NCBI GenBank assembly: GCA_034696485.1
Contig: JAQIWT010001551.1
Span: 1-10,367, forward strand
From: Isohypsibius dastychi
Taxonomy: Eukaryota > Tardigrada > Eutardigrada > Parachela > Isohypsibiidae
DNA: 10,367 nucleotides
Direction: 5' to 3'
Shown: positions 1-6,500 of the stretch, one piece after another
How the letters are laid out: each line of letters starts with the position of its first letter
How positions within the stretch are numbered: the stretch's first letter is position 1
Translations under genes and position numbers: made by a program
Notes under the pieces: generated by a model
What the model was told of the DNA's origin: nothing
Databases searched by the model: none
Seen by the model: only the letters and a program-made list of their open reading frames with translations

Positions 1-3000
1 TCATAAAGTAGACAATATCCTCTTTCACCACAGGCCTTCGTCTGCCACAGTTTACAAGTGGGGTCTACAATCAAGCTCCCAAATATTATCGGACCCGGCA
101 AGAAGCCAAGTCCTGACATCAACAGCGTTGTCATCCCGGAAGCCATATTCTTCAGATCAATATCAACGACTCTGGAATTAAATTTCCCGTGAAAAGTATT
201 CCAAGAAATATGTTCCACTGAAATTGAGGACCTTACCTAAACTGGATCATAACGCTTCCCGAAAGAGGTATACCAGAGCACAGCAATCCAACAAATAAAA
301 CTGCCACGAAGATATACAGTCGGCTGTTGCAGTTTGTTGCTTTTGCACAAGATCCGCCAGAAACCGATGTCGAGTTGAACGCTCGTCTTGGGACGCCATC
401 ATCCAATGATCGAAAAACATCATCTAGGCACACACAATCGCGGTACTTGGTCTGAAATAAGAATTGTGTCAAACAGGAAAAGTGAGACAACAAAGCAAAC
501 AAGATGAATTACCTCATTACCAGCAATACTGCTTTGGCAGCCGGCAACACAAGGAGATAAAATAGTGTTTCCAGATTCCGAATGGCAAACTGGATCATAC
601 GTCGTTTCCAAACAGTTACATGTATTTCGCATGTGACATTTTGATTCCGAACCGTTTGTGTTTCGGATACTACGACATTTCAAAATTGAAGCTTTCATCA
701 ATGAAAATTATTCGTGGCATGTATACAAAGTCGAACTTTCTTCCGGCAAGCCACGAATATCGAGTTTGTCGCAGCCCAGACCAATCGCCGCAAAAAACGC
801 GCTAGCCATGATTAATGCCGAGATGACCATCATCAATCCGACATGACGCGGTTGCAGATTAAATCGTTTAATGATAAATCCACCACCAATGGCGCCGACC
901 GCCACTGCAATTACACCAGGAACTCCTGAAATAACACGGTCAAAAATAAAGGTCATTTCACTAACAATGTCGTTTATTCATACCTCCTGCGATGCTTGCG
1001 ACAGAAGCGGAAATTCGATACTGCTGGCCAAGGAACTTCGGTAGGAAACCCATATAACCTACAAAATATTTCCGTCATAAATAAGTCATCCTGGATTTTA
1101 TTAGTGTTTCCTATTTTAATTCTTTTAATCAGTCATGCTTCAACAAAACCTTGAAAAATAAATATTTGACTGTTAATGTATGTCAGCCTTACCTGCGATG
1201 ATGATTCCTTCGACGATGTTGCCGATGACCCGGCACACATAGGCGGAAATGGATAACAAACGTTTCACATTCCGAAACAGATCTACAAAGAGAAACACGC
1301 AACATTTGTGTCAGAAAACGGAAATGTGTTTGGGAAATCGATCACTCACCCATCCATGTAACAGGTGGTTCCGACTTCAAACTTTCTTCAGTGTAGGCAA
1401 TTTCTTTTTTCAGGTCGTCGTGATCTTTGAACTCGCCTACTTTAGATGATGGGAATTCAGGAGGGAACCACTGTAAATTTATTGATTACAAAGGTCTGAC
1501 AGAATACTCAGCTGTATAAACGTTCAATATTTACCGCCATGATGAAAGCAAATATCGTCAGGAGTATGCCGGTTAGGAGGTAACCCTGATACCATGCTGA
1601 CAGAAAACGCGGATCTGTTTGACTGAATCCAGGGTCTGCAGAATAAAACATACTCATTCGCGTCACGAATTCGAAGTTTCCCATGGTTATAATTTACTTG
1701 AGTGATCGTAATAAATGCTGTTGCACCATGCTCCGAGAGTAAATCCAAGGACCGGCCCAAATATCCTTCCAGAAAAAGATATTGCTAAAAATAAAAAAAT
1801 GGTGTAATTATCCGATAATTATTATTTCAGAATAACAAATTTTAAAGCGATTAAAACGGAAATCCAAATATTACCGAAATATAGGGGGGTATTCCGACTT
1901 TTTACGTTGTCATCGCTAGAAGCGAACAAATTGTTTATTTGGGACATTGATATTTTATGGAGCTTACATAAAGGGAAGCCCCAAAATAACAAGTGCGGTC
2001 GAACCCACTCCAATCAAAAACTGAGATAATCCCAGGACAAAGAGAGGGCCCGTGTTTGATTCACTTTTGTCACACAACAAAACTGAAGAATCCGATATGT
2101 TCTTGACCATGTTGGAGGCAGAGCAGACTTTTTTGTTGATAAACGCATTATTGTTGTCAATAAACGATTGCGGAAGTGGGAAGAAAACTTCCGGCGCAGC
2201 ATGGAGGAATGAGGCTACTCCAAGCAATATACAGCCTGAACTGAATACAAATAATTGTCATATTCAACCAGGCGTCCTGCAGATACTTGGGTTATTTACC
2301 TGATCCATCTTGGCCGGTGGCCATTTCCGCCAAAATGTGCTAGGTAAGAAATGATACAAAATTAAAGTAATATGGCGGCGTTTCCCACTGAGTATTATAC
2401 CTGTGATCAGTGCGAACAGTACGTGCGAAACATCATTCATTGCCAGGAATATGCCAATTGACTGGCTGGAAAATCCAAAACGCTTTTCCAGACTCGGAAT
2501 CATGGAAGAAGTGTAGGATGCTAACATGCCTGCAAAATTACGCTTGTCAAACCAGAATGTCAAATATGGTGAGACTGCATAACTCAAATTTATATTAAAT
2601 TAAGATTAAATTAAAATTTAAAGACTTAAGATCATTTCAATTGTCAGTTTGGGTTTTTCTCTGTAAATACGGCAAAACTTGAAATTTTCGCGACATATTC
2701 GAGTTTATTAGACGAATTATCGTTGTCCTGAAAATTTACGAGTACTGTGACGGTTTGCCTGAAAGCCACAAAAAACGGTAGATGCAGGAACAGCTTATAT
2801 ACAGATTCACCCTTTTCTAAATTTACCTCCTTATGTATTCAAATTCATCTTTTTATACTTGATTATCGGTTTGTAAAATCGAATTGCAGTGAAGCAAAGG
2901 CCATCCAAAAGTCCAATCATTTTAGTAACAAGTTATTTTTATGAGGAAATTGCACGTGCAAATACCGCTGATCCAAATCCAAGTACATCCATCTAAAATT

Positions 3001-3351
3001 TGATTTTATATACAACAGAGAATTGCAAAAAACTTATATCGTGATTACAATATTCAATCAATACTTCTGCCAAGTTTTTACGGGATGTTTTAAGTACCTC
3101 TGTGTGAGTGCACATTATTCGCACCTACATTTAATTACAATACAGACTGACATACATAGTTTATGTTGGCTCTTCATTTTCGGCGTTTTCACGCCATTAT
3201 TACCCAGCTTGGTTTAAACTAACTTACCGTAGATCAAGCAGAGCGCAACATAGCAGGCCATGAATACTCTCACGTTGTGGAATGATTGTAGCCATTTGGG
3301 GCAATATCCGAATATTCCACATCCTGATTTAGCTTCCTTGTCCACCGACAT
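1..3351 (-). CDS. OATP/SLCO-family organic anion transporter (OATP-a), 14 exons visible, 3' end outside window
   Basis: Exons (minus): 3351-3228, 2529-2401, 2339-2300, 2240-1968, 1915-1875, 1784-1698, 1635-1535, 1470-1350, 1282-1193, 1058-984, 925-727, 669-513, 451-237, 171-<1. All junctions are GT/AG with consistent phase, giving about 607 residues; the family is usually 650-700. The ATG at 3351 is the first in frame after a TAG at 3366-3364. OATPs are plasma-membrane carriers of the major facilitator superfamily that move amphipathic organic anions, steroid conjugates and hormones without sodium. Seen here: a first membrane segment (VFMACYVALCLIYG), the TM2-TM3 block AHFGGNGHRPRW, the TM4 block GVGSTALVILGLPFIDDN, a variant signature DPRFLSAWYQG (residues 239-249), NLQPRHVGL before TM9, an 11-Cys loop (412-520), and a late block PTCKLWQTKACGERGYCLLY. 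TM12 is missing because the window ends. It is a diverged paralog of OATP-b. The substrate cannot be told from sequence. The family call is very secure. Confidence 0.93.
329..773 (-). other. Cys-rich Kazal-type extracellular loop of OATP-a (TM9-TM10)
   Basis: Residues 412-520, encoded across exons 11, 12 and 13, carry 11 cysteines (412, 438, 444, 446, 455, 467, 471, 485, 487, 514, 520). The core runs CNCLETTYDPVC, then PCVAGC, and later CVC, which is the Kazal-like pattern of the large OATP extracellular loop. In known OATPs this loop is disulfide-bonded and needed for surface expression. An NST glycosylation sequon lies at 505-507. The intron at 512-452 falls after the GC(7th Cys)...GNE stretch, at the same place as in OATP-b. 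Confidence 0.85.
1577..1615 (-). other. OATP superfamily signature, variant form (OATP-a)
   Basis: The OATP signature is D-x-R-W-[IV]-G-A-W-W-x-G-[FL]-L at the border of extracellular loop 3 and TM6. OATP-a has DPRFLSAWYQGYL (239-251). D, R, A, W and G are kept; the first W is F, the first G is S, the second W of the WW pair is Y, and [FL] is Y. It is encoded inside the 101-nt exon 7, which has an identical-length counterpart in OATP-b. Confidence 0.8.
2530..3227 (-). other. Intron 1 of OATP-a (698 nt, the longest intron in the window)
   Basis: Donor ACG|GTAAGTT at 3227 and acceptor TTTTGCAG|GC at 2530 join Tyr-Gly of exon 1 to Gly-Met of exon 2 in phase 1, the same position and phase as intron 1 of OATP-b (112 nt there). 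The body is AT-rich. I find only short, low-complexity open frames and no recognisable gene, structured RNA or transposon. Its length, roughly ten times the typical intron here, makes it a candidate for regulatory sequence, but no motif supports that. Confidence 0.85.
2594..2614. repeat. AT-only direct repeat in OATP-a intron 1
   Basis: ATTAAATTAA occurs twice (2594-2603 and 2605-2614) separated by one G, inside a wider A/T tract at about 2588-2625. It lies just after the acceptor region of intron 1 in plus-strand order, so upstream of exon 2 in the transcript. It is probably simple sequence. Confidence 0.6.
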
Positions 3352-3526
3352 CTTCGCCCGTAGCTACCGTCTGTTGAACGAGACTTCAAAGACTCCAGGC
3401 ATTCATAAATACGATCAGCCGACCGACAGCATTCTCGCCATGTCATAAAATAAAAACCAACATGCAAAACGTGATTCTTTGCATACTCGCACACCAAATG
3501 AATGTAGCTAGCCCGTCATCCGAACT

Positions 3527-3793
3527 TCAGCTGATTGGCCGCTCAAGTAACATCAATCCGCTGATGCGCGAAAACGATCCCAGTGCCAAGCCAAGCTCAG
3601 CACTTCCGATCAATAAAAATGTGACGCATTTTGACAAAGTGCAATGAGTTTTTTCCGCTTGATGAAAGTACCGAGAATCTTCCAACCGAACAAAAGTCAG
3701 TCTCACTGAATCAAGTGAGCAAACACGGCAGATAAACAGCGGCATCCAATACAAGGAACTCGCCACCTGTTGATCTAGCAAGTAAGGAAACAT
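3527..3793 (-). other. 89-codon open reading stretch of unknown standing upstream of OATP-a
   Basis: The frame opens with a near-start MFPYLL and ends ERPIS-stop. It has two hydrophobic stretches, around SLYWMPLFICRVC and CVTFLLIGSAELGLALGSF, split by a charged stretch LEDSRYFHQAEK. A further open segment just upstream (about 3952-3776) contains MLLAVFTLFDAV. A possible 50-nt intron (weak donor GTCACC, acceptor TTGCTAG) could join them in frame. The pattern TFV-x8-H resembles TYV-x8-H in the middle of PGAP2-family proteins, but that is slim evidence. It could equally be chance, the WDR4 3' UTR, or a remnant. There is too little room here for a full PGAP2 gene. Confidence 0.2.
3528..3538 (-). 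promoter_or_regulatory. Possible CCAAT box with adjoining E-box upstream of OATP-a
   Basis: On the minus strand CCAAT is directly followed by CAGCTG (CCAATCAGCTG). It lies about 180 nt upstream of the OATP-a ATG, a normal distance for a CCAAT element. This is word matching only; the site overlaps the end of the uncertain open frame at 3793-3527. Confidence 0.22.
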
Positions 3794-4074
3794 GCAGAAA
3801 TATTTGCTTCTTTCAATTGGTGACGTCGTGAATTGACAGCATCAAAAAGGGTGAATACCGCCAACAGCATATCACAATCTCTCGAATCTAGTGCTGGCGG
3901 CTTTAAATATTCAGTACAAGGTTCAGACGGCAAGAAAATCTTTTTCGAATTTCACGACAGCCTCTCAAACTCATCCTTAACGAAGTCAAAGTCCAAACAA
4001 CAAATTGTATTTCTGTTTTTGACCAAAAAAACCGATAAGAAAACTGCTGTTCGAATCAGATAAGAGCGCACCTG

Positions 4075-5928
4075 TTATATTAAAACTTCGTCAATTCGTG
4101 GTTTTTTTGCAGCAGGCACAGTCGAGTCCGGTAGACTTGCAGTATCGCTAGCAACTGTGCTATAAAGTTCCAGGAATGGATCAAAAAACAGACTGCTACT
4201 CCGATTTCCATGTGTAACTATCTCAACCTGATCTTTCACCATCCGTGAAACGGCAGCCTGAAAAGAGCATTTATTTAGTGAAAACAGGTTCCAGAGACCA
4301 TATTTTCATGCAAGCATACCAATGGTAGTTCCACTCCGGCGACGAAAGCTTTCAGATTTTCAAAAGATTTTAAAGGACAAGTTTGATCGTTGAATATGGC
4401 GACCACGGCATTTCCACAGAACTTCAAATCTCGGATGGCCGCCTTGAGCTTTATAGTTGCTAACTCCTGGAAAACAACTTCCTGGACGCTGTCCGAGTAG
4501 ACCAACTTAAAAGCCATTGCTGTATTCGTTCTGGAAATAAATGAAACCCATAAAACACATCTTTCGGCGCTGGTTGAAAAGGGGTGCCAACATTTCTCAC
4601 CCATGATATCCCACAAGCAGCACGTTATCTTCTGAGCGGAAGTCCAAAGAGGAAGGAAATATTCTCACGTCCGAAACGGGATCAGCTGGAAATTGCTGGC
4701 AGTAGAGCCCTATCTGCTTTCCAGTCATGTAATTAAACGCCCTGATGGTTCCATCCTGCAATATATAACGTTCAAAATAAGATTCTGGACTTTGGTTGAA
4801 GACTTACTCCGCCTGCACTAAGTACAACGGTTTGATCCGGCCAAGGAATCAAAATTCTAGTCACAAATCTGTAGAAACAATAGTGTCTTAAGAATTCAGA
4901 GAGTGAATAAATTTCCTTTTTGAAATTGCTTACGAAGTGTTGCCGAGACAAAATGCTTGAATATCGTCGGCCAAGGGGAAATGTGACACCCGAACTTTCT
5001 CATCACGATCAGAAGTCAGGACAAACTTGTCATCGGCAGATATGCACTACAATAAAAAATCACGGATAATGTCAATGTCCATTCCAACGGGATGCGCTCT
5101 CACTAACAACATCGGTGATGACGCTAATATGTCCGAGTATCAAAGATGGGCTGGATCCGGATTCCTCCTGGATCCGAAAAACAAACGCATCTCCAAGCTT
5201 ATCGGCTACGATGACACAGGTCTCATCCGAACTAAAGCACATGGCCATGGACCGCTTAGACAGAGACCTAAAATAAAAGTGAGAAAAACCGTCAAGCCGG
5301 AAGTTGACGAAGTAAGACCAAGAAACATCGACGCATCGTTTACTGGGAAGATATTTTGGATGAAGTCTGCGCATATGTTTTTGAAGTGAGCAAGTTTCTT
5401 ACCATGTTCTGTGTAATGATGGTGTAGCACCATTTGTTTCCAACCGGTACAGCAATAAATTTTTGAAATTATTCGCCACAGCGATGTATTTTCCACTCGG
5501 AGATACCGCCACTGCCGAAATCCATCTTCCATCAACTAAATCAAGTCTGAAAGGATAAATCTATAGGACCAACAAGCCCGAACGTTTTCCTCGCTAACCT
5601 GTCGAATGAAAGACCCACGTTGTGAGCTGCAGGATATTTCGGTTCGTCAACCAATTCTTTTTCTGACAAGGCATCGTCTGGCTTCTGGACCGCATTCTCT
5701 CTCTTCCTCAGATCATCCGCTGCTTGTCCACAGTTTATTTGATGAAGCTGTCGAGTTGGCAGTGCGGATTCTTTTTCGGTGACATTGTTTCTGAAAAGCC
5801 GAGAATTAGCAATTCGAGGAGCCTCTTGCCTTGAGTTTTTGAAGATACCTGAAAACCTCCGCGGCACCCGTGATCAACTGGTCCCCAACAGCAATCGCAA
5901 ACAAATTCACGGATGTGGCTAGAAGCAT
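4075..5928 (-). CDS. WDR4: WDR4/Trm82: WD40 subunit of tRNA (guanine-N7-) methyltransferase
   Basis: Exons (minus): 5928-5849, 5790-5599, 5546-5403, 5267-5108, 5046-4934, 4868-4808, 4755-4601, 4530-4320, 4257-4075. The product has 432 residues (human WDR4 about 412). The ATG at 5928 is the first after an in-frame TAG. WDR4 is the non-catalytic partner of METTL1 (Trm8), which makes m7G46 in tRNA, in the nucleus. Diagnostic pieces: LDLVDGRWISAVAVSPSG in blade 2, VIVADKLGDAFVF, LILGHISVITDV (GH at 184-185), TSDRDEKVRVSHF (203-215) and LSAGGDGTIRAFNY. DRDEKVR matches the DRDEKIR loop of human WDR4, which includes the METTL1-contacting, disease-linked Arg170 (from memory). A basic KKPRI (423-427) at the tail looks like a nuclear signal. 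Exon 2 encodes a polar linker rich in D, E and K. Eight introns are 52-135 nt. It lies 572 nt after OATP-b and 723 nt before OATP-a, same strand. Confidence 0.93.
5268..5402 (-). other. WDR4 intron 3 with two possible acceptors 75 nt apart
   Basis: Donor ATG|GTAAGAA follows exon 3. The preferred acceptor is TTTTATTTTAG|GTCTC (exon from 5267), giving TW-SLSKRSMAMCF, which fits a WD40 strand. A second good acceptor, ATCTTCCCAG (exon from 5342), would give a typical 59-nt intron and add 25 in-frame codons with no stop. The preferred form makes this the longest intron of the gene (135 nt). Confidence 0.6.
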
Positions 5929-6007
5929 TACTTCGACTTGGAAAAAACTTGGTGAACGAACAAACTAAAATCAATTTGCGCAACCAAACAAATACATGAC
6001 AACATTC

Positions 6008-6220
6008 AAGGGGGTACATTCATAGAAGCAAGAAATATAAGGGGTACCGGGGGCACATAGAGGCACTGTACACTAACCGAAGGGGGGGGGGGGAGAGTTC
6101 CAGCTCAAGTGAGCATCAGTTTCCTGATTCTCATATTCGAAGGTAAGAACGATCGGTGTCCTTGTAATAATTAATGTCTGCGAAAACCATTCACAAGTTT
6201 CATAAGAGGTACATTCAAAG
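6008..6220 (+). repeat. Imperfect direct repeat pair AAGrGGTACATTCA
   Basis: AAGGGGGTACATTCATAGA at 6008-6026 and AAGAGGTACATTCAAAGA at 6204-6221 differ by one base gap and two substitutions. They lie about 195 nt apart between OATP-b and WDR4. Function unknown; it could be chance. Confidence 0.4.
6082..6093 (+). repeat. G12 homopolymer
   Basis: Twelve consecutive G on the plus strand (C12 in the transcribed orientation), followed by AGAG, about 155 nt upstream of the WDR4 ATG. Runs like this are length-variable and error-prone in sequencing. Other G-rich words (GGGGG at 6010-6014, GGGG and GGGGG near 6041-6053) are nearby. Confidence 0.9.
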
Positions 6221-6500
6221 ACTGCAAATAAAACTCTGCTCAAATATCACCGACAAGAATTTGCGAGAAAATCCCGAACACAGGCTGCTGCAAAGAAAAG
6301 ATCTCGGAGGACGCTAATTGCGAGTGAAAACAGAAAAATCGTATAATCGAATTGAAACGGGAATGTTCACACCGGGTTAAAACGTGGAAAAAACATCGCC
6401 GAAGCTTCACGAATGGGGAGCTCCCTCTTGGCTCACGGACCGATCGAAAGACCACTTCCAGACTTTCCAAGTAACCTTTAAAAAAACACATAGACACTCA

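Larger units (their letters stand above)
3352..4074. other. Intergenic region between WDR4 and OATP-a
   Basis: These 723 nt must hold the 3' UTR of WDR4 and the promoter and 5' UTR of OATP-a. I see no canonical AATAAA on the minus strand. Candidate promoter words on the minus strand are a CCAAT box abutting a CAGCTG E-box (3538-3528, about 180 nt before the ATG) and a T-rich, TATA-like stretch near 3457-3442. TGACGTC, a CRE-like word, lies at 3821-3827. Both strands carry medium open frames (minus 3793-3527 and about 3952-3776; plus 3833-4063), none with a secure homology. Confidence 0.6.
5929..6500. other. Intergenic region between OATP-b and WDR4
   Basis: These 572 nt hold the OATP-b 3' UTR and WDR4 promoter. 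I find no canonical AATAAA on the minus strand and no clear TATA box. There are G-rich stretches on the plus strand at about 6010-6054 and a G12 run at 6082-6093, close upstream of WDR4. On the minus strand a short open frame ending in LVGDI-stop (6240 side) follows a CTTTGCAG; nothing links it to either gene. Confidence 0.6.

Noticed and set aside
2052-2303. Plus-strand frame of 83 codons inside the OATP-a locus
   Set aside because: It is the shadow of OATP-a exon 4 and its flanks.
2588-2625. A/T tract read as a possible replication origin or scaffold attachment site
   Set aside because: It is ordinary simple sequence within an intron, with no supporting motif.
3833-4063. Plus-strand frame of 76 codons, rich in S and K
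   Set aside because: It sits in the short gap between WDR4 and OATP-a, resembles nothing known to me, and the opposite strand is equally open. Not called as a gene.
5027-5389. Plus-strand frame of 120 codons
   Set aside because: It lies opposite WDR4 exon 4 and intron 3; the minus-strand WD40 reading is far stronger.
3352-6500. Possible operon with trans-splicing (OATP-b, WDR4, OATP-a all on the minus strand)
   Set aside because: Spacings of 572 and 723 nt are larger than the roughly 100 nt typical of nematode operons, no spliced-leader acceptor pattern stands out, and the genes are functionally unrelated.
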